Source of the DNA: Enterococcus caccae ATCC BAA-1240 | Lineage (GTDB): Bacteria; Bacillota; Bacilli; Lactobacillales; Enterococcaceae | Direction: 5' to 3' | Length of the DNA stretch: 64,000 nucleotides | Assembly: GCF_000407145.1 (NCBI RefSeq) | Contig: NZ_KE136476.1 | Location: forward strand, 1 to 64,000 | Part shown: positions 1 through 9,325 of the stretch, in pieces | Layout: every line of letters begins with the position of its first letter | Position numbering within the stretch: the stretch's first letter is position 1 | Position numbers and translations under genes: made by a program | The notes under the pieces: model-generated | Database searches by the model: none | The model's input: the letters and a program-made list of their open reading frames with translations, nothing else | What the model was told of the DNA's origin: nothing

Positions 1-1412
1 ATCAAACAAGCATTAAAACAACAAATTCTACAATTACAGTAGGAGAAACTTGGAATCCCGAAGATAATTTTGTATCAGCAACGGATAAAGAAGGCAAAGA
101 AGTAGCCTATACAGAAATAAATGTAGAAGGAAACGTAGATACAAATAAAGCAGGAGAATATATCGTGACTTATAGTTATGGTTCAGTAACCCAAGAAGCA
201 GTAATCACAGTAAAAGAAGCAGATATTGAAGATCAAACAAGCATTAAAACAACAAATTCTACAATTACAGTAGGAGAAACTTGGAATCCCGAAGATAATT
301 TTGTATCAGCAACGGATAAAGAAGGCAAAGAAGTAACCTTTACAGAGATAAAGGTAGAAGGCCGTGTAGATACAAGTAAAGCAGGAGAATATACAGTGAC
401 TTATAGTTATGGTTCCGTAACCCAAAAAGCATTAATCACGGTAAAAGCAGCTGACATTGAAAATCAAACAAGTGTAAAAACATCAAATTCCACTATCACA
501 GTAGGAGAAAAATGGACTCCCGAAGATAATTTTGTATCGGCGACAGATGAAGTAGGCAAAGAAATAGCGTTTATAGAAATAAAGGTAGAAGGCAGTGTAG
601 ATACAAGTAAAGCAGGAGAATATACAGTGACTTATAGCTATGGTTCAGTAACCCAAGAAGCAATAATCACAGTAAAAGAAGCAGATATTGAAGATCAAAC
701 AAGCATTAAAACAACAAACTCCACTATCACAGTAGGAGAAAAATGGACTCCCGAAGATAATTTTGTATCGGCGACAGATGAAGTAGGCAAAGAAATAGCG
801 TTTATAGAAATAAAGGTAGAAGGCAGTGTAGATACAAGTAAAGCAGGAGAATATACAGTGACTTATAGCTATGGTTCAGTAACCCAAGAAGCAATAATCA
901 CAGTAAAAGAAGCAGATATTGAAGATCAAACAAGCATTAAAACAACAAACTCCACTATTCCAGTAGGAGAAAAATGGACTCCCGAAGATAATTTTGTATC
1001 AGCAACGGATAAAGAAGGCAAAGAAGTAGCCTTTACAGAAATAAAGGTAGAAGGAAACGTAGATACAAATAAAGCAGGAGAATATATCGTGACTTATAGT
1101 TATAGTTCAGTAACGCAAGAAGCAGTAATCACAGTTAGAAATAAAGAAGTAATTAATGATCTTGGTCAGACAACAGGGGATAATCAACCAAATACTTCAT
1201 TAAACAATAATGAGGTTCAATCTAATAATTTTATTAGCGATGAAAAAACAAGTTCTCCAATCCAAGATAAAAAAATAGATGAAAAAATGAATGAAGAAAA
1301 GTATCTACCAAAAACAGGTGAGCAACAAAATATATTGGTTGTAATACTAGGATTAGTATTGCTTGTATCTAATTTTATGTTCCGATTATATGTCTCTAAA
1401 AGCAAAGAATAG
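1..1412 (+). CDS. LPxTG-anchored surface protein with tandem Ig-like repeats (5' partial)
   Basis: The reading frame is open from the left edge, so the N-terminus and signal peptide lie outside the window. Five tandem units of 77 residues follow, beginning at 3, 234, 465, 696 and 927. Each has the pattern of a bacterial Ig-like domain: a TVGE.W.PEDNFVSATD start, VDT.KAGEY in the middle and VTYSYGSVTQ near the end. After the repeats come a polar linker of about 50 residues, the sortase motif LPKTG (codons 1305-1319), a hydrophobic segment and a short tail ending KSKE. It is therefore a sortase-anchored wall protein whose repeats probably act as a stalk that presents the missing N-terminal domain. 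The ligand cannot be told from this fragment. Confidence 0.9.
   Translation, partial: QTSIKTTNSTITVGETWNPEDNFVSATDKEGKEVAYTEINVEGNVDTNKAGEYIVTYSYGSVTQEAVITVKEADIEDQTSIKTTNSTITVGETWNPEDNFVSATDKEGKEVTFTEIKVEGRVDTSKAGEYTVTYSYGSVTQKALITVKAADIENQTSVKTSNSTITVGEKWTPEDNFVSATDEVGKEIAFIEIKVEGSVDTSKAGEYTVTYSYGSVTQEAIITVKEADIEDQTSIKTTNSTITVGEKWTPEDNFVSATDEVGKEIAFIEIKVEGSVDTSKAGEYTVTYSYGSVTQEAIITVKEADIEDQTSIKTTNSTIPVGEKWTPEDNFVSATDKEGKEVAFTEIKVEGNVDTNKAGEYIVTYSYSSVTQEAVITVRNKEVINDLGQTTGDNQPNTSLNNNEVQSNNFISDEKTSSPIQDKKIDEKMNEEKYLPKTGEQQNILVVILGLVLLVSNFMFRLYVSKSKE
3..1157 (+). repeat. Five tandem 231-bp units
   Basis: The period is exactly 231 bp (77 codons), so changes in copy number keep the frame. Units starting at 465 and 696 are nearly identical at DNA level over most of their length, which points to recent duplication or gene conversion. 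The last unit differs slightly (TIPVGE instead of TITVGE, and YSYSS instead of YSYGS). Confidence 0.93.
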
Positions 1413-1517
1413 TGTCTAAAATTTACCCACATTTTGAGAAATAAAGAAAAGATTTTCTATTTGTAGTATTATAATCAAGTGAAGGAATATTTCAAAAAAA
1501 TGAAGGGAATGGAACAT

Positions 1518-2156
1518 ATGACCACATTTTATTTTGTTAGACATGGAAAGACTGAATTAAATTTAAGTTTACGCTTTCAAGGTGGAGAAATAGACTCGCC
1601 GCTGTTACCGATCGGAATTGAACAAGCGATTCAAGCAGGGCGTTATCTCTGCGATATTTCATTCGATATGGCAGCTATCAGTACTCAAAAAAGAGCAATG
1701 GATACAGCTAATTATATTCTTAAAGAAAATAAATTTTTAGACGGTGTAACTGTTCAGTACCAAGATAGTTTACGAGAACTCAAATTTGGTAAACGTGAGG
1801 GAGCCGAAATAGATCATACTGATCAACAAACAGATTATTTACGTAACCGACCTGATTTGTATGATCCTACGACTTTTGACGGCGAAACAATTGATTCGTT
1901 AGTACAACGTTCAACAGATACTATTGAAAAAATTGGGGAAAAATATCCAGATGGTAACGTGTTGATTGTGGCACATGGCGTTTTGCTGATCACATTGATC
2001 AATTCATTGATCGGAAAAGAAAAAGCACACTGGCGTCAAGGGGGTCCATTGGCGAATACTAGTATCTCCATTTTAGAAAAAGATCAGCTTACAAATGTAT
2101 ATACAGTCAAATCGTTTAATGATATTTCGTATCAAACACAAAATGAAGAAGCATAA
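1518..2156 (+). CDS. Histidine phosphatase family protein (phosphoglycerate mutase-like)
   Basis: The product of about 212 residues begins MTTFYFVRHGKTE, the RHG catalytic signature of the histidine phosphatase superfamily. The second catalytic His is in LIVAHGVLL near residue 155, and a conserved Glu lies in ELKFGKREG. I chose the ATG at 1518 because AAGGGA (1503-1508) sits about 9 nt upstream and the signature then starts the protein, as usual; an upstream GTG at 1479 would add 13 unconvincing residues. The family includes cofactor-dependent mutases and broad-specificity phosphatases, and the substrate cannot be assigned. A LOG-family gene follows 37 nt downstream, so the two are probably co-transcribed. 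Confidence 0.85.
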   Translation: MTTFYFVRHGKTELNLSLRFQGGEIDSPLLPIGIEQAIQAGRYLCDISFDMAAISTQKRAMDTANYILKENKFLDGVTVQYQDSLRELKFGKREGAEIDHTDQQTDYLRNRPDLYDPTTFDGETIDSLVQRSTDTIEKIGEKYPDGNVLIVAHGVLLITLINSLIGKEKAHWRQGGPLANTSISILEKDQLTNVYTVKSFNDISYQTQNEEA

Positions 2157-2193
2157 ATGAGTTGTTTCAATAGTTAGAAGAGGTGGGGATGTT

Positions 2194-2760
2194 ATGAAAA
2201 AAATGGCAGTCTATTGCGGTGCCAGTTTGGGGAATAAGCCGTTATATGAAGAGCGGACGAAAGAATTAGGTCAATGGATGGGTCTTCATAAATACGATCT
2301 TGTTTATGGCGGCGGCAATGTTGGTCTAATGGGAGTTTTAGCGGATACAGTTATTGAAAATGGTGGTAAAGCAGTCGGTGTGATGCCATCTTTTCTGATA
2401 GATCGCGAATTAGCTCATCAAGAGATTACAGAAATGCATATTGTAACAGATATGCATGAACGAAAAAGAAAAATGATTGATTTAGCTGACTGCTATTTAG
2501 CCTTGCCGGGTGGTCCAGGAACCTTGGAAGAAATATCTGAAGTTGTTTCTTGGGGACGCGTTGGAGAGCATCAAAATCCTTGTGTCTTTTTTAATGTAGA
2601 TGGTTATTATGATTTATTAGCTGGCTTTTTTGATAAGATGGTTATAGATGGGTTCTTAACAAAAGACGACCGAGCGAAGATATTCTTTTCAGATTCACTA
2701 GATGAAATCAACACATTTATTGATACATTTACACCGCTGAAGATTAGGCAATATAAATAA
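2194..2760 (+). CDS. LOG family / TIGR00730 Rossmann-fold protein
   Basis: This 188-residue protein has the two family hallmarks: a GGGNVGLMG nucleotide-binding loop near residue 40 and PGGPGTLEE near residue 108, which fits the PGGxGTxxE motif of cytokinin riboside 5'-monophosphate phosphoribohydrolases. Family members hydrolyse nucleoside 5'-monophosphates at the N-glycosidic bond. In a bacterium like this the physiological substrate is unknown, and lysine decarboxylase labels sometimes given to the family are wrong. An AGAGGTGGGG ribosome site precedes the ATG. It ends at a strong terminator shared with the convergent ABC genes. Confidence 0.85.
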   Translation: MKKMAVYCGASLGNKPLYEERTKELGQWMGLHKYDLVYGGGNVGLMGVLADTVIENGGKAVGVMPSFLIDRELAHQEITEMHIVTDMHERKRKMIDLADCYLALPGGPGTLEEISEVVSWGRVGEHQNPCVFFNVDGYYDLLAGFFDKMVIDGFLTKDDRAKIFFSDSLDEINTFIDTFTPLKIRQYK

Positions 2761-2762
2761 GC

Positions 2763-2806
2763 AAAAACTCGCATGATCTGTTATAGTTCATGCGAGTTTT
2801 TGTTCA
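2763..2806. terminator. Bidirectional rho-independent terminator
   Basis: A perfect stem AAAAACTCGCATGA / TCATGCGAGTTTTT lies between convergent genes. A-runs on one side and T-runs on the other let it work in both directions. Confidence 0.88.
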
Positions 2807-2831
2807 ATTGATTCTTAGACCCAGGTGCATT

Positions 2832-3572
2832 TTAAGTTTTAGATAAAATTCGATGTAAAAACTCTTTCGTTCGTTCTTCTTTTGGATGAACAAAGATATC
2901 ATCAGATGTACCTTCTTCAGCAATCACACCTTTATCCATAAAAATCACACGGTCAGAGACTTCCTTTGCAAATTCCATCTCATGCGTGACAACGATCATT
3001 GTTAACCCTGTATGAGCTAAATCTTTCATGGTTTTCAATACCTCACCAACCATTTCAGGATCAAGGGCTGAGGTAGGTTCATCGAATAACATTACATCAG
3101 GATTCATCGATAACGCGCGAGCGATAGCTACACGCTGTTTTTGTCCACCTGAAAGCTGAGCAGGTTTTGCATCAATGAAGCGCTCCATCCCAACCTTATC
3201 TAAGTTTTCCAAAGCGATTTTACGTGCTTCTTCTTTTCCTCGTTTCAAGACAGTGATCTGTCCAGAGGTACAATTTTCTAAAACGTTCATATTATTAAAT
3301 AGGTTAAACGATTGGAACACCATTCCTAAATGGGTACGATATTTAGGTAAGTTATATCCACGTTCTAAAACATTTTCACCGTTGTAGATAATTTTACCGC
3401 CAGTGGGCTTTTCTAATAAATTGATGCAACGTAAAAGAGTGGACTTTCCAGAACCAGAAGAACCGATGATAGTTACAACTTCTCCCTTGTTTACCGTCAC
3501 ATTAATATCTTTTAAAACTTCATTTTCACCGAAGCTTTTTCTTAGATGTTCGACTTCAATAATTTGGTTCAT
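2832..3572 (-). CDS. Amino acid ABC transporter ATP-binding protein (probably lysine)
   Basis: This 246-residue ATPase is of the polar amino-acid (GlnQ/HisP) type. It has Walker [10 protein letters not shown] near residue 36, signature LSGGQKQR near 141, Walker [13 protein letters not shown] near 160 and the switch His in VVTHEMEF. It lies 60 nt downstream of the fused binding-protein/permease gene on the same strand and should energise that permease. By sequence alone it would be labelled glutamine-specific. The lysine riboswitch ahead of the operon argues that the cargo is lysine. Confidence 0.9.
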   Translation of the reverse strand: MNQIIEVEHLRKSFGENEVLKDINVTVNKGEVVTIIGSSGSGKSTLLRCINLLEKPTGGKIIYNGENVLERGYNLPKYRTHLGMVFQSFNLFNNMNVLENCTSGQITVLKRGKEEARKIALENLDKVGMERFIDAKPAQLSGGQKQRVAIARALSMNPDVMLFDEPTSALDPEMVGEVLKTMKDLAHTGLTMIVVTHEMEFAKEVSDRVIFMDKGVIAEEGTSDDIFVHPKEERTKEFLHRILSKT

Positions 3573-3632
3573 TATTATCTCCTCCTAATTTTAAAAGTTG
3601 AACAGGATCATTTAACCTGTGAAGCTAGATAG

Positions 3633-5225
3633 TTAGCTTTCTTTTAGAGTTTCTGCTTCCTCTAATTTGACGTAAGCAGAAGGACCATCCATTTTCTTTT
3701 CAACGATGCGTAATAGACGGGTAATTGCATAGGTCATGATCAAATACATGATTCCAACGATCGTAAAAGTTTGGAAAAATTGGAAGTTCGCGCCAGATGC
3801 TGCATTTCCTTGGAAGAATAAGTCTGCTACACCAATAACACTTAAGACAGCTGTATCTTTAATGTTGATAACAAATTCATTTCCTGTAGCAGGTAAAATA
3901 TTACGTAAAACTTGAGGGACAATGACTTTACGCATTGTTTGACCATGTGTCATTCCAATTGCTTGAGCTGCTTCAAATTGACCTTGATCAACAGCAAAAA
4001 TCCCGCCACGAACAATTTCTGACATATAAGCACCTGTATTGATTGAAACGATAAACAAGGCGGCAACTGTTCGATCTAAAGAAATACCAAAAGCCAAGGC
4101 TAAACCGTAGAATATAACCATTGCTTGAACCATCATAGGTGTGCCGCGGAAGACTTCGATATAAATTGAAAGCAATGCATTACCCAATTTTTGGAAGAAA
4201 CGTTTTACTTTATTTTCAGATTCGGGAATTGTTCGAACGACACCAATCAATAATCCTAATGTTGTTCCGACAATTGTTCCAATCAAAGCGATAAATAAGG
4301 TTAAACCTGCACCACGTAAGAACATACTACCGTATTGATTCCAAATATTTTTGAAGTCAGATAAAACGCCTGATTTTTCACTATCGCTTGTTTCGGCAGC
4401 AGGCTGATCTTTGACTGCTTGATCCATTATCTTGGTGCGTTCTTCTGATGAAATATCTGATAAAATTTGATTGACTTTGGCAATGGAAGAATCAGCTTTC
4501 CGCATGCCAACTGCGATTTGGACATCTTCGGCATTGGTTTGGAAGCCATTTTCCTTAGAAAATTCAAGCATTTTTAACTCTTTATTGACGCTTGTAGCAG
4601 TGACCCCTTCAGGACGCTCACTAACATAACCATCAATCATGCCAGATGCTAAGGCTGTTCTCATAGCAGAGAAATTATCCATAGCTTGTTGTTTATTCAC
4701 ACCAGGAATTTGATCGATCACACTATAATGGAACGTATTTAGCTGTGCTGTGATTTTAGCACCTGATAGATCTTTCAAATTTTTAGCGTCTGCAAATTTA
4801 CTTTTTTTCTGAATGACTACAACTAATTGTGATTCATAGTAAGGATCAGTAAAATCAATTTCTTTACGACGTTCTGCAGTAGGACTCATCCCAGCAATAA
4901 TGGCATCGATTTTACCTGATTGTAGGGCAGGTGCTAGACCATCCCATTTTGTTTGAACGATCACGAGTTTTTTATCTAAGCCAGCGGCAATCTTTTTAGC
5001 GATTTGTACATCATAGCCGCCTGCATAAGAAGAATTTCCTTGAATGGGTACAGCACCGTTTGCATCTGTTTTTTGTGACCAGTTAAATGGTGCATAACCT
5101 GCCTCCATCCCAACACGGAATTCACCGTTAGTTTCTGTTCCTTCTGCTTGGCTGAATACGGGGGCACATAAAATACTTAAAATAAATACAACTAACAAGC
5201 CAAGTGAAAATGATTTTTTGTTCAT
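3633..5225 (-). CDS. Fused substrate-binding/permease subunit, probable lysine ABC importer
   Basis: The 530-residue product has a signal peptide (about 1-28), a periplasmic-type amino-acid binding domain (about 35-275; note GYAPFNW and the YDVQIAKKIAAGL segment), a short linker and an integral-membrane permease domain (about 295-515). The permease holds a HisM/GlnP-type EAA loop (EAAQAIGMTHGQT). Fusion of binding protein to permease is common in Lactobacillales GlnP-type transporters, which carry two solute-binding sites per dimer. The ATPase gene follows. A leader of about 350 nt with a lysine riboswitch and terminator precedes the ATG, so lysine uptake is the best-supported function. Confidence 0.88.
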   Translation of the reverse strand: MNKKSFSLGLLVVFILSILCAPVFSQAEGTETNGEFRVGMEAGYAPFNWSQKTDANGAVPIQGNSSYAGGYDVQIAKKIAAGLDKKLVIVQTKWDGLAPALQSGKIDAIIAGMSPTAERRKEIDFTDPYYESQLVVVIQKKSKFADAKNLKDLSGAKITAQLNTFHYSVIDQIPGVNKQQAMDNFSAMRTALASGMIDGYVSERPEGVTATSVNKELKMLEFSKENGFQTNAEDVQIAVGMRKADSSIAKVNQILSDISSEERTKIMDQAVKDQPAAETSDSEKSGVLSDFKNIWNQYGSMFLRGAGLTLFIALIGTIVGTTLGLLIGVVRTIPESENKVKRFFQKLGNALLSIYIEVFRGTPMMVQAMVIFYGLALAFGISLDRTVAALFIVSINTGAYMSEIVRGGIFAVDQGQFEAAQAIGMTHGQTMRKVIVPQVLRNILPATGNEFVINIKDTAVLSVIGVADLFFQGNAASGANFQFFQTFTIVGIMYLIMTYAITRLLRIVEKKMDGPSAYVKLEEAETLKES

Positions 5226-5321
5226 GTTCGTCTTCCTTTCTTATACATCCTTGAATTTGTTCTACTATAATTTAGTTTAAAGAGTTTTGTAGGATGTGTC
5301 TAAACATATTATCCTTCACAC

Positions 5322-5353
5322 AAAAAAGCAACCATACAAAAATGCATGGTTGC
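5322..5353 (-). terminator. Riboswitch expression-platform terminator
   Basis: Read on the minus strand, the stem GCAACCATGCA / TGTATGGTTGC is followed by six T. It lies directly downstream of the lysine aptamer and about 100 nt before the coding start, as an attenuator should. Confidence 0.87.
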
Positions 5354-5365
5354 CTACTATCGTCA

Positions 5366-5557
5366 GGTACTCTCAACAAAAACATAGCGCAACTTAGCAT
5401 CACTACTAAGACAGTCCGCAAGTTGTTCGCTTACGTCCCAACACATAACAGGGAGGCTGTTATGTATTTCGGCGATTTTTCCTAGACTTGCTTCGACGTG
5501 TCCTCTCACTCCACAAGCTTAATAAAAACCGCAACCTCTACCTCGAATTGAGGTACT
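5366..5557 (-). promoter_or_regulatory. Lysine riboswitch (L box)
   Basis: On the minus strand the leader carries the conserved L-box blocks in order: AGAGGTTGCG (5530-5539), GGAGTGAGAGGA, GCCGAA (5468-5473), a stem-loop closing with TTGGGACG, and GGACTGTC (5410-5417). The outer P1 helix can form between CTCAA (5548-5552) and TTGAG (5372-5376). These blocks match the B. subtilis lysC leader, which binds lysine and promotes termination. Position, order and the terminator that follows all agree. I place the aptamer by eye, so the ends may be off by several bases. Confidence 0.87.
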
Positions 5558-5582
5558 ATTTAATTATTAGATTCAAGTAAAA

Positions 5583-5611
5583 AGTGTACGTTATTTGAGT
5601 AGAAAAGTCAA
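5583..5611 (-). promoter_or_regulatory. Sigma-A promoter of the lysine transporter leader
   Basis: On the minus strand -35 TTGACT and -10 TACACT are separated by 17 nt. Transcription would start roughly 15-20 nt before the riboswitch. Confidence 0.75.
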
Positions 5612-5709
5612 TAGGCGTTATAAATCATATAGAGGCTTAAAGTGAACAGTGTATTCTGAATACAGAACCCTCTACTAAGACTTTAGAAAAAAACTTAGTA
5701 GGAGTAATT

Positions 5710-7485
5710 TTAAGTTTGTTGAAACTGACTATTATATAAAGAAGCATACAATGAAGGTTTCGCCAATAATTCTTGGTGATTTCCTTTTTCCACGATATCG
5801 CCATCTTTCATTACTAAAATCAAATCAGCATTTTCAATCGTAGATAAACGGTGCGCAATCACAAAACTTGTTCGATTATTCGTCACTTCATCCATCGCTT
5901 TTTGAATATGAGCTTCCGTTCTAGTATCTACACTAGAGGTTGCTTCATCTAAAATAACCACAGGTGGGTTTGCTAAAATAATTCTAGCAATCGTCAATAA
6001 TTGTTGCTGACCTTGTGACAATGAGCCGTTTTCGCTGGAAATGATCGAATCATAACCATTTGGCAATGTCCGAATAAAGTGATCACATTGGGCGATTTTA
6101 GCAGCTTCGATGACTTCTTCTCGTGTCGCGTCCATTCTTCCGTACGCGATGTTTTCCGCAATCGTTCCTTCAAATAGCCACGTATTTTGTAAAACCATCC
6201 CGAACATTGCGCGTAGATTTGTTCTTGAAAGATCTGTGATGTCTACGCCATCAAAGGTGATACGACCTCCATTTAATTCATAAAAACGCATTAGTAAGTT
6301 TACTAACGTTGTTTTACCTGCACCAGTTGGTCCGACGATCGCTACCATTTGTTTCGGTTTAACCGTGAAATCAACTTGCTTCATCAACATTTTTTCTTCT
6401 GTATAACCAAACTGAACGTTATCAAAAGCAATGGCGCCAGTTGGTCGATCGATGATTTGTAAGTTTGCTTTTTCTGGAACATCATCTTCGGCATCTAAAA
6501 TCTCAAAGATCCGATCAACAGCTGCCAACGCTGCTTGAATCGAGTTAATGACGTAAGAAGCGGTAGAAATTGGTTCAGACACTTGATTGATATATTGTAG
6601 ATAAGCTTGAAGCAGTCCAATCGTGATACCACCTTGTAAAACTAAGAATGCACCGATGATCGCACTGACAATAAATGCTAATTGATTGATCAAGCGAATT
6701 GCTGGATAAATTGCGAAGTTCATAAATTGAGCACTTAGAAAAGCTTTATAATGTTTTTGGTTCGTTTCTGAAATAACGTCTTTGGCATGATCTTGTTGAT
6801 TAAATGTTTTTGTCACTAAATTACCAGATAAAAACTCTTCTGTTTTATTATTTAAAATCCCAAGTTCAGCCTGACTTGCTTCGGCTAATTTTTTGTTTTT
6901 GTTGGCAATTTTACCAGTTAAGTATGAGCTTCCTGCAATCAGGACAACGACGATCAATGTCAGTTTTACGTCAATGTAGAATAACATGATCCCGGCAAAG
7001 ACGATCGTTGAGATTGATGTGAAGAATTGATTGATCCCAGTTAAGAAAACTTGTGATAGCTGATTTAAACTGGTTGTTGTTCGGCTTAAGATATCCCCTA
7101 CTTGATGTTGATCAAAAAAGGCCATCGGTAATGATTTGAACTTTTTCGTGACTTCTTTTCTGACTCTTAATGTGATACGTTCGCTTAAGGAAGCCATCAC
7201 ACGCTCTTGTGTGTAGGACATCAAACTACTGATAATCGAAAATACGATCAGGATCAAAACGGGAGTCAATAAAGCTTCTTGGACCATTGAAAACGTGATG
7301 TGACCAACTCCGTGTGTTTTAATCAGAGACAGTAAATCATCAATGGCAATCCCCATAATAAATGGCATAGCAATAACTAAGGCATTGCCAATCAAACTAC
7401 ATAAAATCAAGCCGAAAAATATCGGACGTTCAGGTCGAATCAATTGAAAGAATCGTTTTAATGTTTGTTTATTTAATTTTTCCAT
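5710..7485 (-). CDS. Heterodimeric ABC exporter subunit, EfrF-like (canonical Walker B Glu)
   Basis: This 591-residue half-transporter has an N-terminal six-helix exporter domain (about 1-330) and a C-terminal ATPase. Walker A is GPTGAGKTT (near residue 378). Walker B VVILDEATSSVD keeps the catalytic Glu, but the signature is the variant LSQGQQQ rather than LSGGQ. It overlaps the preceding exporter gene by 1 nt, so the two half-transporters are translationally coupled and should form a heterodimer. A divergent MerR regulator beside such a pair matches the EfrEF/ChlR arrangement of E. faecalis, which answers chlorhexidine and other cationic compounds. That identification is from arrangement and architecture, not from an alignment. 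Confidence 0.85.
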   Translation of the reverse strand: MEKLNKQTLKRFFQLIRPERPIFFGLILCSLIGNALVIAMPFIMGIAIDDLLSLIKTHGVGHITFSMVQEALLTPVLILIVFSIISSLMSYTQERVMASLSERITLRVRKEVTKKFKSLPMAFFDQHQVGDILSRTTTSLNQLSQVFLTGINQFFTSISTIVFAGIMLFYIDVKLTLIVVVLIAGSSYLTGKIANKNKKLAEASQAELGILNNKTEEFLSGNLVTKTFNQQDHAKDVISETNQKHYKAFLSAQFMNFAIYPAIRLINQLAFIVSAIIGAFLVLQGGITIGLLQAYLQYINQVSEPISTASYVINSIQAALAAVDRIFEILDAEDDVPEKANLQIIDRPTGAIAFDNVQFGYTEEKMLMKQVDFTVKPKQMVAIVGPTGAGKTTLVNLLMRFYELNGGRITFDGVDITDLSRTNLRAMFGMVLQNTWLFEGTIAENIAYGRMDATREEVIEAAKIAQCDHFIRTLPNGYDSIISSENGSLSQGQQQLLTIARIILANPPVVILDEATSSVDTRTEAHIQKAMDEVTNNRTSFVIAHRLSTIENADLILVMKDGDIVEKGNHQELLAKPSLYASLYNSQFQQT

Positions 7486-9227
7486 CAGACTAGCGCTCCT
7501 TCCTTGATAATCCCTTGTGAGCGTGCAAACTCTTGGTAGGTTTTATTATTTTGTAATAGTTGGCTGTGTGTTCCTTGACCAACGATTTTTCCTTCATCTA
7601 GGACAATAATATTGTCTGCTTGTTGGATCGTGCTTAATCTTTGGGCAACGATCAGCAACGTTTTATCTGCCATTTCTTCTTTTAACGCGAGTCTTAACGC
7701 GGCATCTGTTTGATAATCAAGCGCTGAAAAGCTATCGTCAAAGATATAAATATCCGCAGGTTTGATCAACGCTCGAGCGATACACAAACGTTGTCTTTGT
7801 CCACCTGAGAAGTTTGTTCCGCCTTGAGCTACGAATGAATCATAGCCATCTTCTAACGTAGCAAGATAAGAAGCAAGTTGAGCGATTTCGGACGCTCGAT
7901 CCATATCTGCTTTTGTTGCTTCAGGGTAACCCATCAATAAGTTGCTCTTGATGGTTCCGCTAAATAGAAAAGCTTTTTGAGGAACGTAGCTGATCTTAGA
8001 ACGTAACTCTTCTTGTGTGACATTTCTAATATCCACACCATCGAATAAAATCGCGCCTTCAGAAACATCGCTAAGTCGCAATAATAATTTTGCTATCGTA
8101 CTTTTACCAGAACCAGTCCCGCCAACGATGGCAGTTGTTTTTCCTTTTGGAATAATGAAATGAATATTCTCTAAAACGGGTTCATCTGCTTGATCATAAC
8201 TAAATGTTACATGGTTTAAATCAATCAAGGCATCTTGTGATCCAGTTTCTTCAAGTAAAACAGGTTGGTCCGTATCTAAAATTTGATCTTGTGTATTCAA
8301 AATCTCTTCGATTCTTTTTACTGAAGCCAGTGATCTTGGTAGCATAACTAAAACCATTGCTGCAATCATCAAGTACGCAAGCGTTAGTAAAGAATATTCA
8401 ACGACTGCTGAAACAGTTCCGATTTGCAAAATACCAACAGCAACTAAATTTCCACCAAACCATAGAATAGAAGAGAAAACCACACCCATCAACAAGAAGG
8501 CAACAGGAGTAATAAAAGCAAAAATACTATTTACTCGAATCATACCATTTGCGTAGTCAGAAAATGTTTTATTTGTCCGTTCTTCTTCATAATCTTGGTT
8601 GTTAAAAGCACGTATCATATTGATCCCAGTGAAAAATTCCCGCAATGTTACAATGATTTTGTCCATTTTTGGTTGGATCAATAGTGAAAGAGGCGTTCCT
8701 TTTTTCATTAAGATATAAACGATCAACCCAAAAGTGGCAATTGCGATCAGTGGTACTAAAGCTAACGTCGCTGAATAAGTGAATGTCATATAAAGTGAGA
8801 ACACTGCAATGATCGGTGCAGGTAAAATTAGCTGTAGAAACAACACGATCATTTGCTGAATATTGTCAACGTCATTTGTCATTCGTGTCAGTAGCGAACC
8901 AGTTCCGAAATTGTCTGCATCTTTAATAGAAAATGTTTGGAGCTTGTCGAAAAACATTTCCCGTGTTTCTAAACCAAACTTAGCGGCTACTTTAGCTGAA
9001 AGATAACTTCCAGCAATAGCTGAGAGCGCACCAAATAAAGCCATTGCGAGCATTTTAAGCCCAATGATTTTGATTGATTGTTCGTTGCCGCTAGCAATTC
9101 CCACATCGATCAATTGAGCAACGAGTAACGGTACACCAAGTGTCCCGATGATTTGTAAACACAAACAAAGAACTGTTGCTAAAATAAGTGTCATATTTTT
9201 TTTAATGAAAAACTGAATAATTTTCAT
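7485..9227 (-). CDS. Heterodimeric ABC exporter subunit, EfrE-like (degenerate ATP site)
   Basis: This 580-residue half-transporter has a six-helix membrane domain and an ATPase with Walker A GGTGSGKST (near 361) and signature FSGGQRQR. Walker B reads IYIFDDSFSALD, with Asp replacing the catalytic Glu. This is the usual asymmetry of heterodimeric exporters such as LmrCD and TM287/288: one ATP site is degenerate and the partner supplies the active Glu. It is the first gene of the operon, and its promoter overlaps the MerR operator at 9259-9289. Likely role: export of toxic cationic or amphipathic compounds. Confidence 0.86.
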   Translation of the reverse strand: MKIIQFFIKKNMTLILATVLCLCLQIIGTLGVPLLVAQLIDVGIASGNEQSIKIIGLKMLAMALFGALSAIAGSYLSAKVAAKFGLETREMFFDKLQTFSIKDADNFGTGSLLTRMTNDVDNIQQMIVLFLQLILPAPIIAVFSLYMTFTYSATLALVPLIAIATFGLIVYILMKKGTPLSLLIQPKMDKIIVTLREFFTGINMIRAFNNQDYEEERTNKTFSDYANGMIRVNSIFAFITPVAFLLMGVVFSSILWFGGNLVAVGILQIGTVSAVVEYSLLTLAYLMIAAMVLVMLPRSLASVKRIEEILNTQDQILDTDQPVLLEETGSQDALIDLNHVTFSYDQADEPVLENIHFIIPKGKTTAIVGGTGSGKSTIAKLLLRLSDVSEGAILFDGVDIRNVTQEELRSKISYVPQKAFLFSGTIKSNLLMGYPEATKADMDRASEIAQLASYLATLEDGYDSFVAQGGTNFSGGQRQRLCIARALIKPADIYIFDDSFSALDYQTDAALRLALKEEMADKTLLIVAQRLSTIQQADNIIVLDEGKIVGQGTHSQLLQNNKTYQEFARSQGIIKEGALV

Positions 9228-9258
9228 GAAAATTCCTCCTTTTCAAGACTCAAAAGGT

Positions 9259-9289
9259 ATTCTACACCTTCAAGTTACTTGAAGGTCAA
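9259..9289 (-). promoter_or_regulatory. MerR-type promoter/operator of the ABC exporter
   Basis: On the minus strand -35 TTGACC and -10 TAGAAT are separated by 19 nt, the over-long spacing typical of MerR-activated promoters. A perfect palindrome with 10-bp arms (ACCTTCAAGT, 1 nt, ACTTGAAGGT; 9266-9286) fills the spacer. A plus-strand promoter for the regulator (TTGAAG at 9279, TATAAT at 9301, 16-nt spacing) overlaps it, so one operator can serve both directions. Confidence 0.9.
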
Positions 9290-9325
9290 TCATTTTTGAT
9301 TATAATTAAAAGTAGAGGTGATTTT

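Noticed and set aside
3-1157. Tandem repeats as a CRISPR array or satellite
   Set aside because: The 231-bp units are coding, in frame and form Ig-like domains.
5294-5485. 63-codon plus-strand frame
   Set aside because: It lies entirely over the minus-strand lysine riboswitch and terminator, which explain the sequence.
5640-5709. Terminator after the ABC exporter genes
   Set aside because: CTACTAAG/CTTAGTAG can pair, but neither strand has a T-run after the stem, so it was left out as a feature.
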